This document shows positions 44,833 to 56,930 of a stretch of 64,000 nucleotides of DNA, piece after piece. The stretch's first letter is position 1, and every line of letters starts with the position of its first letter. The DNA is from Whalleya microplaca (lineage: Eukaryota > Ascomycota > Sordariomycetes > Xylariales > Xylariaceae): the NCBI GenBank assembly GCA_022497155.1, contig MU385712.1:1363765-1427764 (forward strand), written 5' to 3'. The notes below the pieces were generated by a model. It worked only from the letters and a program-made list of their open reading frames with translations, was not told where the DNA came from and did not search any database. The translations under genes and the position numbers were made by a program.

Positions 44833-46145
44833 ATGCCTCTACGTATGTCGGAGCGAGCGTTCGAGTTAATTGTTGCCCGCCTTAGAGAGCTTCTCAGTGA
44901 AGAGGCATCCCCCAACAGCCCACCGCCAGTCATACCCCGACCAGCGTACCAACCACTAGAAAGGGCATCTAAAAGACGTCGCAGCAGTACAGAGAGACCA
45001 GAACAAGCAGAATCAAGACTAAAGAAGCAGAAATTAGACATACCCAGGACAGCTTTATTTCCGGAATTTGCATTTAAACCGGCAGGGCCAGAGGCTGGAA
45101 AAGACAAAGCCGAAATCGCAAAGTCATGCGCTGCAGACCCAAAAACCGGCGGACCGCCTGAACTCCGCGAAGTTCCACCGTTACTGGCTACGGCTGGTGT
45201 AACAAAGACGCAATGGATCGATCTAGAAAGTATGTCTTAACAAGATTGCTACTGTGGTGTAGAAACTAACCTAATATATTAACAGATTCCCAAAAGGCTC
45301 TCCCACGGTTCCTATTTCGTTTCTGGAATTCCCACTCAGGGGGAGGCTTTGATCCACGTCTCAACAATAAAAACGGTGTCGTGCCACATGGGTTTCTGCA
45401 GGGCGAAGAGCCAACCAACATGTTTGATATTCCCGACCTGAAGGTGATGATCAATGGACACCTTACTGGCCGAAAATACATCCGCTCTCAATTCAGCTCG
45501 TGGGCAGCAGATATCGAGTATGTGATTCAAATAGCGAGTTCACCGACTGCACATATCGCAATTCTAGACCTGAATCGCCTTCAAGATCACGTCCAGATCT
45601 ACCATGTCAACGCCCTCTTCAGAGCAGGCATCGCAAACCATCCTTATCCCCACGAATACCTGGCTTACGGTCCTATTGCCGGCCCTGCATATCACTGCGT
45701 CCGGTTCCAAGATATGGTAGACAGAGGTTTGAGAAGAAACTTTTCCTCGTACACCCTTCACTGGGATGTCCACCTGAAGGAGACTTCTACGCCCAGTGAG
45801 GTAGCCATCACAGCGAAGAAAATCGCGACAATCTTCCAGCCTCCTCATGAGAAACGGCCTGATATCATTATCGCAGTCACCGCGGCGATGATAGGCCTAC
45901 TTTACAGAGGTTCCATATCGGGAAGAACATCAGAAGCGTCTTCATCGATTCTCCAATGGGCCATTTATCACCTTCGTAAGGAGCTCAGAACTCTCCAGCT
46001 ACCTGGACCTGGCTCCGGTACCTTGGGTCTCTTCAACCCGAAGACCTATACAACACACTTCCCGTGTCTCGATGGTATGGTTTGCCTGTTGCAAGGTATA
46101 GAGGATGCTGTCAGGGAGAAAAGAAAGATATCCCGGCTGAAGTAG
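44833..46145 (+). CDS. DUF7587-type fungal protein, two exons
   Basis: Exons are 44833-45229 and 45286-46145, giving 418 aa. I chose the ATG at 44833 (MPLRMSERAFELIV) for its CACA context, but the in-frame ATG at 44671 would add 54 residues. The first 130 residues are disordered and basic (SKRRRSSTERPEQAESRLKK), possibly nuclear. The second exon begins the fungal DUF7587 pattern: LPRFLFRFWNSHSGGGFDPR, then a VVPHGFL block, then WAADIEYVIQIA and LDLNRLQDHVQIYHV. This resembles proteins thought to be ADP-ribosyltransferase-like folds, but I see no clear catalytic triad. Function is unknown. The family is often multicopy in fungi with HET-rich genomes. Confidence 0.78.
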
Positions 46146-46675
46146 ACAGTTGGAAACCAAAGCTTGACCTACATGTATGAGCGTCCATGTGCTAAGCAGA
46201 AATGGGGCACAAGGAGGGAACAATACGTCTACTAATCATAATATGACTATTCCATTCTCATTACTCATCTAGGACATACTAAGGGTGGGTTTAACATATA
46301 GATACCCTTGTTCATTGATTTGGCTAGGTTGAATGGGCACCGCTTTCTTTAATAATTATCGTTTTCGTTAAGCTATTGGATTTTTTCTCATTATCACTTA
46401 CTCATCGTATATCAGTTAACACGAGTCAAATCATAGCAAGCTCTGATTATCTAATGCCATTGGAGGGCTAGGCCTTAGAAATCCTCAACATAATACCTTG
46501 TAAAAGGTCCAGTTGATACTACCTAGGTATTGAACATCGCCCCTTAATCATAAATTCTTAGCCGTGCAGCTAGATAGAAGGTGCTAACAGGCTGATTTGC
46601 CAATTGTATCGATAATGAACGCGGCGATAGTCTCTCAGCTGATTGCCATAATTATGATATATACTCCATGTTTGA
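46146..46675. other. Convergent intergenic region
   Basis: A+T-rich, 530 bp, between the DUF7587 and esterase-like genes. I see no feature. Confidence 0.6.
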
Positions 46676-48095
46676 TTACACCCCAAATGGATACGTTTCT
46701 CCCTTTGACAGCGACTCTTGTGGCTGCGAGATTTCGAAGGCATCAACAGCTTTGGTCTCATCAAACCAGACGAAGGCATCGTACTGCTCCGGTAGCGTTG
46801 TCTTTATGTAGTGACTCCATCTTTCCGTAGCCGGCATGTATATCACACCGATAAAACGCTGCAGCCTTGGCTCCATCTTCATCCCGCGGAGGTCAACCAT
46901 GAACGAAGGAACTCCGGTGTCGTGCATAATGCGTTCGTAACTGTCAGACCGTGAAGGCATCACGTCTATCACTTGCATGGGCTCGTCCCACTCATCAGCA
47001 GCAGCCACTGTACCGGTGTGAGTGCCACATCCGATGACAGAAACCTCGCCTGGGAAATTCTCGCGACACAGCTGCCCCAAGTTTATCTCGCCACGGACAG
47101 TGCCCATGCTTGAGCCCCGAGCATCCCCAACATGCGAGTTATGCGCCCACACCACCGCCTTCGACCCGGGTCTTAGCTTCAGGAGTCGCGACAGCACCGT
47201 GAACATGTGCCCGTCTCGGAGATTCCACGAGGTTTTGTCGCCGTGGAACATGGCTCGGTAGTACCTCTCGGAGTCCCGGACGACGCGCGCGTTTATCTCC
47301 GCGTCCAGGAAGGCATCGCCGTCCTCCGGGTGCGACGCCAACTCCATCCGCTTGTTGAGGAGTTGCTGTAACATCTTGAGGACTCCCGGTTCGCACTTCG
47401 CCGAATTTGTTCGGAATGAAGCCCGCCCGTACTCCGCTGGATCTTCGAGCCACGGTTCCAAGCAACCGTAACGCTTGCGGGCAGCCTTTGCAAGCTCTGG
47501 GTCCACCTTCATGGAGTGTCAGCTCATAAAAACCGGGTTCTATGGCTGCGCAAGGCCCTGCTTACTCTCTCGAGATATTCAACTACTGCCTTCGTTGATG
47601 CACTCATGCTGTAGAGATCCAGGCCATTGAATGATGTCCTCTGATTCATCGGCAGACCTGCATTATGTTTTCGCAGCCAATCTACAAAGTCCTGCACTTC
47701 GGAGTTCCGCCACATCCACCGAGGGAAGTGGTCAAAGACGCGGATGGGCTCATCCCGAGAACGGCGCGGGTGCTGCCTGACATAGTGATCGATTAAACGG
47801 GCGTCGGGCCAGTCTGCCTCGATTGCCACGATATTAAAGCCATGTTCCTCAATCAATCGTTTGGTGATCGCAGCACGCGCTCTGTAGAACTCAGAGGTGC
47901 CATGGCTATTGGTGCTGTTAGTGTCGCTATTCAGGGGTTAATAGGGTTTGCGCTAGGTTTTCCTCACCTTCCGTCGCCGACCAGGACTAAGCGAGAACTC
48001 CCGAAAACGTCGAAGTTGGCTCCGAACGAGCTGCTTTCAATTGCTGGCAAAGGTTGCACGACACTTCTTAAGATGTCCGATATCCCTAGTGGCAT
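46676..48095 (-). CDS. Erythromycin-esterase-like protein, three exons
   Basis: Exons are 47968-48095, 47566-47905 and 46676-47506, giving 432 aa. An in-frame ATG at 48119 would add eight residues. The first intron restores LVLVGDGSHGTSEFYRARAA, the EreA-type catalytic His loop (H44, E48). Then come NIVAIEADWPDARLIDHYVR, a long helical insert, VVWAHNSHVGDA and ERWSHYIKTTLPEQYDAFVW near the end. The second acceptor is an unusual AAG (47507-47509) with a good GCTGAC branch site 16 bases before it. Bacterial relatives open the macrolide lactone by hydrolysis. Fungal members act on unknown substrates, so drug resistance should not be assumed. It is likely cytosolic, with no signal peptide. Confidence 0.85.
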
Positions 48096-50051
48096 TTTAC
48101 TAACAAGTCTTAATGACATGAAAGTTCGAAAGGGGCTTGTGTCTCATTGAAAGGTTGCGAAAAGGTTGCGGATATTGCCAGCGCAAGAAAAAGGAAATCC
48201 GATGAAATGTCTCCTTTTCAATACATGTCTGTAGCACTTCAAAATCATATATATGCCAATTCCCACGGAAGGTATGTATGGCTTCATTAGTTAAGTACGT
48301 TGGAGTGATCAGAGTGAGTATAGCGGGTCACGTCACGTTGCGTCATACATGCCTATAGATTAGGGAAACATCCAATGAACCCGCGATTGGCGGTAACACT
48401 GCGGACTATTTTCTCCGAAACTTTGACATATTTAATAAATTTTTGTCAGGAAACGTCTTACACATCTCTGTATGGTAGTGGCAACTGAGGCCTACATTGG
48501 CTCCTTAAAGCATAAAGTGTCATAGGTAAACGCATACTTACATAAGTCGAGTGTGATACTTTATTTGAATGAAGCTGTTAGTACAATTATTTTAATACCA
48601 TTTTTGCTACTCTTGCCTATATTCTGTGCTAAAGGATGTCTTCTGAAGCTTTTCTAAGTTTCCGATTGGGAGTGTTGTGAATGCGTGTAGCAGTTTAAGT
48701 ATGTCTCCATTATTTTAGAGCTCCTTTCTGATAAGCGCTCTTGTCGATGGTTGAATGATACCTATTGATCGCTGTAAGGTCTAAGTCTAAGTGTGTCTAG
48801 GGCCCTTGCGGATGTTCGGTCAGCCTCCTATATTCTTATGGATTTAGATGAAAGAACACTAATGATAATGGGGTCTGGAGCTCTATTGGAACTGTACTTT
48901 AGCATCGACTCTTTGATAAGGTTCAGCCAATATTGCTAAAGTTGATTTACGGAAAGGTCATGCTTTGAAGCCCGCGTAAGAGAGATAGCGCTTGGTAGAA
49001 TTGCATGAAACTTAGTTGTCTCATTACTAGCTTTCGATTTGATATAAGCCCTTTAATTAAATTAATTCATAATTGTCTTTTAATTGTATACCTAAATCCT
49101 GTTTCGTTTCTAACACTGAAAAGAAAAAGGAAAGAGAGAAAGAAATTCCAGTCTCCAAAACTTATAAGCTAGCCTGGTATTCATGGGTTGTGGTTTATGG
49201 GCTGATTCAGAACTTCGAGTACTCTATATCCATAGGAAACATCTGGGAATATTGTATCTGCGAGAAGACGCCACCTCGATTGTTCCAGGCCGTTACATAG
49301 TGCATACTATATGATCCTGGAGTAAGCAGTAGCGTGAACTTGAACCCTAGTAGCAGTTAGCTACGGTTACAGAGAGAAGTATTGCTGCCTTCGCCTTCGC
49401 TAAGCTTGTTGAGAAGTCATTGTTTAAGACTCTCCCGATTTTGGCCCAAAGGCCCAATAGTCTCTACACTTATTAATAACACTCTAGAATTCTAACTCAT
49501 TCTATGTATGCCACACGGTCTTGTGTTACACGATACAACTCAAGGGTATAAATATGAGAGATTTCGAACGAAAAAAGTCATACGAAAAAGAATGGTATAA
49601 TCAGCATGGTGCAGCCCCTCTTGTTCCCAGCAAAGTGCCGGAGAAAAGTGAATTCAACCTGCTATGGTATAGACCACGAGATATGTATACACGTCGTCCC
49701 TTGCCTCGTCCTCTGCTTGTTTATGGAATCAAGTGGGCAGTAACATAGGAAATCAAAAGTGAGATCCATTTAAGGTTGCATGCCGTCATTTTCTGTGCCA
49801 TGCATGCTCTTAGCAGGATTGATAAGAGGGGATCATGTTATGCTGATGCAGTATTGGGCAGCAGTACCGTCTACATATGTAGGCAAGCCAGGGGCAGGAT
49901 AAGATCTGCTCCACATCTCATCTAGGACTTTAAAGAGACTACGGCAGCTTAAAATAGCTTAATACCCCACATGCATATCCACCAAGGTGTTCTCCATTTC
50001 TTAATATCTCCACTATAGTGTTAAAGACCTGGGCCATCTGTTTCTAAGATT
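48096..50051. other. 2-kb intergenic region
   Basis: I find no supported gene. A 64-codon frame from the ATG at 49554 (MRDFERKKSYEKEWYNQHGA) is polar and protein-like, but it has no homologue I can recall and no promoter signal, so I do not call it. Confidence 0.5.
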
Positions 50052-51953
50052 ATGGAAGAGACTCTTCCGAATGCGTTTCTCGATTATCTCTGGTCCGGAG
50101 TAACAAAAGCACAATTAACATGTTGCCAATGTAAACTAGAGATTGGATCGAGCGATGTACTTGCTCGGACTTTTACCCTCCAAGGTCCCAATATTAACCA
50201 TGACCACAAACCTGCAGAGCAGATTCTAGTGCCAACTCTTTCCGAAACAATTTTGATTTACCATCGGCACCTAGGATGCCTGCTCAAATCCACAAAATAC
50301 GTGACAGTCTCTCATGTTTGGCATCCCGCTATCGCAGACCTCCAGTACAAGAGATCTGAGTCGGGGACTAGCCTCACAGAGGTGGCACTTGCTGTTCGCG
50401 AAGTTCCCGTACGCATATGTCTTGGGCTGGCAAAGGGAATATCAGAACCCTTCGAGGTCTGGCACGACTATCTCAGTGTGCCGCAGTGGCAAAATGATAT
50501 CAAAGGAAAGATAATCCAGGCCATCCCCAAGATCTTCCGCGGAGCAGACGTCACCGTCGCCTACCTCTCCGACATTGACCCCATCACGGTCAACGACATG
50601 CGCTATGGAACTTCAATGCAGGTCAGGGTCCGCGGTATCAGCGACTTGTGCAACGCCAAGTGGTTCAGCCGGACTTGGACGGCTATGGAATTTGTCCAGA
50701 GTCGTCGGTTGTTAACCATGTTTAAGGACTATAATATTCTAGGTGACACTCAGGATGCGCAGTGCTTATTGCTGGAGGAAGTTACAAGAGCGTGGTCGGC
50801 AGAGGTCAGGAAAAGGGGGGACAGCCTCAAGGTCGAGGAGATGGCGGAGATTGGAAAGAACCTGGTACCCTGGCAGCTGGGGCCCTTGACTGGAGTCCGA
50901 CAATCCAATCTGCGAGGAGAGCGTGTTCCTTTTGCTATGGCATATGAACTTCTAGCTTGTCGATGCGTAACGATCGAGCGCGATTTCTTCCACGCGCTTC
51001 TCGCAATCGTAGACACCCGCCTGACCGAGTCGGATCTGAGCCCCGACGGACGGGTAGCTATGTTGCAGGTTGCCCAAAGCTGTCTCACTTCGGGTAAAGG
51101 TGATTATAGCCCACTATTTATGATCCCGGAATCGGCGCATCGGCGACGTGGTGGTGTTCAAGCCCGGCATGGGTATCTCGACCTCGACACTTTCATCCTG
51201 GGCCATGTTGTTAAGCCTCCTACGATCATGGAAATCCAATTGCGCTCTGGAAATCCAGTTTTTCAAGCCGAAAACATCGGTACAGTTGATTTTATCCGGA
51301 GAGAGATGGATTGGGGTCACTTGGGCAGGTTCCTTGATGCTTGCAGGCTCGCCATGCAGTTCACAGGCTTCGATGTTGATGCATTCGTCAAAACAGTTGG
51401 TGTGCGTTTATACGGACAGGAACCTGACAAGATATTTGCTCGGCTATCCGAAGCAAACAGGCTGCAGCTTGTCCAAAATGTGCTGCCCGAACTCTATAAT
51501 CTGCGTCCTGATCAATATGTTGAGGAAATCGCGGTTCTGATTGCTGATGCTATGGGCATGTCAAATACTACATTGGAAAATCCCGTGTCAGAGACCAGTC
51601 CTATCGACTACTTAGAGGCTCACGGCAAGACAATGCACCTGGGGAACTCGGTGGCGCTAGTCGGCGTGAGTTGTTCCCATTGTCATGGGCGCTTTCCCCT
51701 CCGCGTTGGCTTGCTTCAACCACCATCGCAAGTTCTAGGTGCCGTTGCATACCGAATTCCAGGTCTGAAATACTTCTTTACACATGAAGGCGGAGCTGGC
51801 ATGTTGGTCAAAGACGGGCGTATGGTAGGGCGCTTTATTTGGGGCACACCGACTTGTGGTTGTCCTAAACTCGAAGAGGTAGAGGTGCGGTTGAGCTTTT
51901 TGCCAGTACCGAGGCCTAATACGTCCGTGTATGGATCCCGCAGGAAGTTGTAG
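50052..51953 (+). CDS. HET-domain (heterokaryon incompatibility) protein
   Basis: Single exon of 633 aa, ATG at 50052. The HET core lies at about 90-230: TKYVTVSHVWHPAIADLQYK, a PFEVWHDYLSVPQW block, IPKIFRGADVTVAYLSDIDP, and CNAKWFSRTWTAMEFVQSRR. These are the three conserved HET blocks. The long C-terminal half is unrelated helical sequence with a Cys-rich patch (GVSCSHCHGRFPL). A CCQC pair near residue 25 could bind metal. HET proteins trigger cell death or growth arrest after fusion of unlike hyphae or after other self/non-self cues. No adjacent partner gene is obvious, though the BTB gene is 600 bases downstream on the other strand. Confidence 0.88.
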   Translation: MEETLPNAFLDYLWSGVTKAQLTCCQCKLEIGSSDVLARTFTLQGPNINHDHKPAEQILVPTLSETILIYHRHLGCLLKSTKYVTVSHVWHPAIADLQYKRSESGTSLTEVALAVREVPVRICLGLAKGISEPFEVWHDYLSVPQWQNDIKGKIIQAIPKIFRGADVTVAYLSDIDPITVNDMRYGTSMQVRVRGISDLCNAKWFSRTWTAMEFVQSRRLLTMFKDYNILGDTQDAQCLLLEEVTRAWSAEVRKRGDSLKVEEMAEIGKNLVPWQLGPLTGVRQSNLRGERVPFAMAYELLACRCVTIERDFFHALLAIVDTRLTESDLSPDGRVAMLQVAQSCLTSGKGDYSPLFMIPESAHRRRGGVQARHGYLDLDTFILGHVVKPPTIMEIQLRSGNPVFQAENIGTVDFIRREMDWGHLGRFLDACRLAMQFTGFDVDAFVKTVGVRLYGQEPDKIFARLSEANRLQLVQNVLPELYNLRPDQYVEEIAVLIADAMGMSNTTLENPVSETSPIDYLEAHGKTMHLGNSVALVGVSCSHCHGRFPLRVGLLQPPSQVLGAVAYRIPGLKYFFTHEGGAGMLVKDGRMVGRFIWGTPTCGCPKLEEVEVRLSFLPVPRPNTSVYGSRRKL

Positions 51954-52540
51954 ATGTTTCTGCCGTATATCCAATATCCCGAAAACCATCTTGCCTCAAA
52001 CGTTTATGCCCCTGTAATAGGGGGTTGCTGCAGAGTCGCCGCTCTAACAAGTGTTCGACTAACGATAAAAGGCTGCACAGGCTCCAAGATGGCCCTGAGC
52101 CGGCCCCCGCGTCAATGGACTCTTTTAAGAATGAAGATATTGGTGATTCCTGTAGTTCTGTGAGATCTGTGCCAGTGTAGGCGCTTAGTCCAGATCGTTC
52201 GTAGTAATGTTTAGGGCTGTGGGTAGCATGGCTGTTATCGATATGTTGCGGGTCGTATCGCATAAAGGTATCGATATATCTATAGTAGAGTATCCATTCT
52301 GCCATTCTAGCCCGCGAGCTTATATATATCTCTTGACAATTAGTCTAAAACAGCTAGCATCCATTTTTCATTGCTTGAAGTAAAGAAGTACCTGGGCAAG
52401 CTTAGATCAATAAGTCATTATCATTAATTAGACAACATCCAGCTATGATACAAACTATAGTTGCAATGTTGCTGTCACAAGGGCTCCAATCCCGTGTGAT
52501 AGTTGACTTGTAAGCCTAGACTCCAGTCGTAGTAATAATG
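51954..52540. other. Convergent intergenic region
   Basis: It lies between the 3' ends of the HET and BTB genes. I see no feature beyond A+T-rich sequence. Confidence 0.6.
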
Positions 52541-53591
52541 TTAATAATTTAGTTTGCGTGCTTGCTCTGCCATGTACTCAACATGAGAACTTGTCACAGG
52601 ACTTGGTATTTCGCCCATTATTGTCTGGACTCGATCGAGTAGGAACGGTCCTGGATTGCATTCGTTATGATCCACCCGCGAGTTATCTGCTGTACCGATA
52701 TCATGGACGATGATGTTGGTCAGTTTTGAATAAAGAGCCACAACACTCTCCTCAACCTCATCTGGTTCTGGAAGGGGCCAAAGGCCCGCCCTCATGAGGC
52801 AGAACGTTAAGGAACCGAGAATCATCGATTCACACTTGTGAGGACCCATCCATGTAGCATGGTGGCACCATCTTGGCTTCTCGTCAACGACAACAAGGTT
52901 TTCGACCATCTCACCGAATGTACGTAGTAGAGCCCTGATTGTCTGGATCCGAAGCGCGGAAATCCGTTCTATATCGCTGTCAGTATGAGCGATATACTAA
53001 TTCCGAGAAGATGAAATATGTAAACCTACCCATAATATCAGGTGGAAATTGGATATCCTGCTCTTCATGTTGTTCGGTAGAAAAAATCGATGCTTCAGAC
53101 TCTAGCAACATCCGCCGAGATACAGCTGTAAAAATATGCTTCCAGCCTAATTCCCAGGATATCCATAATATTCGAGGCATCAGCTCGGTTGTTTGTCGCT
53201 CCAGTTTGTCTACCGCCACCATCCACTTATTCGCCCAAGGACCCAATATGCGCGTACAGTCATAAAAATGTGTTAATGCCGTTAAGTCGTATAAGTCGTC
53301 GATGGGGAGTGAATTTGGAACCCGGTCGAAGTGCCCATGGGTAATAGATAATAGCACTGCCATTGGAGCAGCCTTGTCTTCTGGGAGATTCACGATCCAA
53401 TCCATGGCGTCGTTGGCCTGGTTCGACCGCGCTTCCGCGAAACCCCCATATAACATCCGGTCGAAGACTGGCGACACACGTGCAAGAGACCTAGAGCAGG
53501 CAGTGAATACAACAGCCGTTGAATCGTCTTGCCGTCCGACTCGAAGTTTGATATCTCCGCGGTGATCGAAGTTGGTAAATTGAGTTGGCAT
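52541..53591 (-). CDS. BTB/POZ-domain protein, two exons
   Basis: Exons are 53026-53591 and 52541-52976, giving 333 aa. The intron donor is weak (GTTTAC) but is the only choice that keeps frame. It joins PPDIMG to SDIERISALRIQTIRALLRT. The N-terminus shows the fungal BTB pattern: GDIKLRVGRQ, VVFTACSRSLARVSPVFDRM, then DWIVNLPEDKAAPMAVLLSI and YDLTALTHFYDCTRILGPWA. Fungal BTB proteins of this size are thought to be dimerising adaptors, some for cullin-3 ubiquitin ligases. The substrate is unknown. No kelch, MATH or zinc-finger partner domain is present. Confidence 0.82.
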
Positions 53592-55122
53592 GTCTATTGC
53601 TCAAGTCGGCTGTTTTTTGGAGCGTGAACCGAGTCTCATGTTTGAGCCATCCATAAAGATCGGCAAACGTATCTTGATATACATGCCAGTTACGAGTAAT
53701 GCATGCTCCTTAACATCAATTCAATTTATTAGAACTAAAAAAAAATTACCGTCTGGGTAAATTTTGACGACTACGTAGACATATGGCCGACATCCTCGTA
53801 TCCTTTAGGCTTTCAATACCCGCGCATCTTGGCATGCTAAGCCGCAGAACAACGCCACCAGTAATTCAAAACCACATGGTACTTCTATTTCTTAACATAT
53901 TCTCATTCAAAAAGTTTCCTCTATAAGGTTCATATTGTTTATCTCGGAAAACCTTGAGACATGACATGGTATAGATTACCTTCACTCTGTATTGTCGATA
54001 ACTCAAAATTCATAGATGTCACTCATGTCCTCCAAAACTGCCAAGTCAAAGTGGTTTATTCCGAAATTACGTATTAGCTTGGCTCCTTGCTGTGCTAAAA
54101 TGCAAGTATTTTAAGCCTAAGAGGGCAAATAAAATTCGGTCGCGGGCTGAGTTCAGTGCCAAGAAGGGTCTAGACTACGAAATTGTGCTCGCCGTGAGTA
54201 CCGACCGAATCAGAATGCCCCCGTGAGGACAAAGCATTGCCATACAACGGTCATTGGAGTGGCGCATGAACCTATTAAGTCTTAACGACCGCGCATATTA
54301 GTAATAAGATGCTGAGAATATTTATATGAAGCTTTGACGAAACAGAACCTGGCCTATGCGTCATTTGGATAGCCTATCTTGATGGAATGATGGTGGAGCG
54401 ATGATCTGATTACATAACTGCCACGAATCAGTGCCTCCACAAACGAAACAACGAATTCCGGTCTAATGTGGAGAGGGATGCTGCTTTGCGATAGTTGATT
54501 AGGTACGTCAACTAGTAGATCGGAGTATTTGTTAATAGTCAGAGAACTAATAAATGAATCGATCATCCTTTCATATAACGTGGTCTCTGTCAAATTTCTG
54601 TCAAATCCAAAAAGATACATTCGAGAGAACATCTAGGTACATAGACCATATTTGACTAATCACCGGTTTGTTTGAATCGACTTCCAAGAGAATTGCTTGA
54701 AATTAGGGGTGCTATTTAAGCTATGGTTAGAAGCTAATAGCTTCCGTATTCTAGTAAAGGGTATTGATGGAAGTGTATTAGTCGCATCTCCGCAAGCATT
54801 CTATGATAATATACCGGATGTATTTCAGGGCGGTTGCCAGTCAAACCCAAAGACAATGCGGCAACTTAGAGCCTCTTCCCCAACCGTGATGTGACAGTAG
54901 TAGGTATACCATTTTACTGTACGACCATTGTGCTTTAATCACATTCTCTGGCACACCATAGATTCAGCCTAGCCTGGTATTATACAGCCCCTTTCACCTT
55001 CAAGACCATTATTATGCACATTAGACAGTTAGACAAGATAGAGGTGTTTATTGGGATAATGGTTGTTTATAACAATAGTCGCCTTGTCGAGGGACCGTGT
55101 AGAATGTAAAAGGTGTAATATA
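53592..55122. other. 1.5-kb intergenic region
   Basis: A 92-codon frame on the minus strand (54354-54632, starting MFSRMYLFGFDRNLTETTLY) is protein-like but has no recognised relatives and no clear splice partner. I leave it uncalled. Otherwise A+T-rich. Confidence 0.5.
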
Positions 55123-55791
55123 TCAAATCTGGATGGCGCCGAAAGCAGTTGCTGAGAAGAGTAGAGCCCCTATGGCGAAACCTAGGAGACTCGTTGTAGT
55201 CTGGGGCTTGCTGGATGATGCGGCACCTTTAGATGATGTCGGCTGAGAATCTCCATTCTTCCCAGTCGTGGTTGCGCCAGCAGTTGCAACAACGCTCGCT
55301 GATGCGCTGGCGGGAATGTCTCCTTTACCAGTGGCCGTAGCAGTTGCTGTTTCATTTCCCCTGCAAAAGACTGTAGCAGCATTCGGAGTCAGTACTTCTT
55401 CTTTCTACACAGTTTCGCAGATTATCGGGAGTTTTTCGGACGGGTTGTGCGAATTGTAAACTCCCGAATTTAGCCCAGTAGGAAATTTCCGCTTATTGGG
55501 CAGTACTTAAAAGGTACTGAATGACTCTTGGTGTTACTTACCGTCCCCCCATGCAGCGCCTTTGCCGTACAGGCATTTTGTGAGATCCGCCACGCTTTGG
55601 TCAATGGCTAGGCAGTAAAGACCACAGTTGTTGTAGTAGCTGACGACATCCGCATCTTTGCAGCATGCTGACATGATATCTGTGTGGTTGCCGCCAAACG
55701 GCATGGCGCAGACGGCATCATGGACGGGCGTGTCGTACAGATTGGTACATGATGAAGATGTTGGGACGGCCGAGGTAGTTGTGGAAGTCAT
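55123..55791 (-). CDS. Small Cys-containing protein with Ser/Thr-rich stalk and C-terminal hydrophobic tail
   Basis: Exons are 55542-55791 and 55123-55370, giving 165 aa. The intron (GTAAGT...TACAG) joins AAWGDG to VFCRGNETATATATGKGD. Residues 15-85 hold a Cys-rich module (CTNLYDTPVHDAVCAMPFGG, SACCKDADVVSYYNNCGLYC) seen in many ascomycete surface proteins. A Ser/Thr/Ala-rich linker follows, and then a terminal hydrophobic segment (LLGFAIGALLFSATAFG) that could be a GPI-anchor signal or membrane helix. A classical N-terminal signal peptide is missing from this start (MTSTTTSAVPTSSS), so an upstream exon may be unrecognised. The function is unknown. Confidence 0.75.
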
Positions 55792-56930
55792 GGCGATCTC
55801 TTTCTCCGTGGAAATAATTATATTTACACAAGGTGAGTTTGTGCTGGAGCGGTTCGTAGATTTGATAAGCGACAGACAGTTATTATTTCGAAAATATTTC
55901 GAAAATTAAGAGCCTGTTACACATAGCCAGGAGATCGTTGGCTTATAGAGTCTTTCGGGCGCTCCAGCTCGGAAATGTCCATCTTCATCGTATTCATTCA
56001 TAGGACCAGCCCCCCCAACAACTTCGTGTCGTTAGATTGAACATTCCACTCAATAGTGTAGGCGTGCCATGTAACAAGTCGTAGGTTCTTGGCCTTATGC
56101 TTTGCATCCCTACAATAGGAGAAATTTTTTGGCGTATAGGGGGCGTTCAGTCCTAATTATGGATTTGTGCCACCAGAGCCAGAGTTGAATGTCCGCTTCA
56201 GGTCCGATCATTCGCTATTAGTTGTTTTAAAATGCTAAGGCACGCTGGTGCAACCAACCATGGCATCTTTACCCGAGCAATTCTGTCGGAAATGCCAACA
56301 CATGTGGAGAGCAGGGCCGCAATTGAGCATAACAAGCCCACTTTTCTCTTCTCGTATTCCTGCCTTGGATGTCTAATAGCCTATACTGCGCAGGCTTAGA
56401 CCGATCGGTCGGGTGCCAAGATTCGAAGAATCGGCACTCAGCCTCGATAACTCCACGAGTTAAGATGATCCGTGCAATTATCAGATCCGACTACCAGAGC
56501 CGGTTGACGCTATTAGTCCGGGTGGGTACACTGTGTTGCTCTAAATAGAAATGCATAAGCTGGGAGATGTTAAGCAAATGCCTACGCGTACGTGGACATA
56601 CGCATAGAGATGGTCTCTAATTGGGCTATTCAGGTTAGAGCTCAGGTTCCTGTATTTAGCTTTAGGTACTGTTAGGTGCCATATTCCTAGTTTGGATTCG
56701 CCTTCTACTTTCATTCCTGCTGTTCCTCGGTCCCTCCTACATCGTTCTCTACTATTGCCCGTACCTTTTTCGCTACGCTCATTTTGCATTTACGGTTAGA
56801 AGGTTAGAGCTTGGAGTCATGTACTTCTGCGTCGATTTATAATTTAGTGTGCTTTACTATCCTTTAGTCCAGCCGGCGCCTACACGTCAACTCCGTATGA
56901 TCCGGTGAGGTACCCGGATGAGAATACAAA
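55792..56930. other. Divergent intergenic region
   Basis: It lies between the surface-type protein (-) and the chitin synthase (+). I see no coding feature. The right 400 bases are CT-rich in places and should hold the chitin synthase promoter. Confidence 0.55.

Noticed and set aside
54354..54632. 92-codon frame on the minus strand as a gene
   Set aside because: Protein-like at places but without homology, promoter or splice context; left as uncalled.
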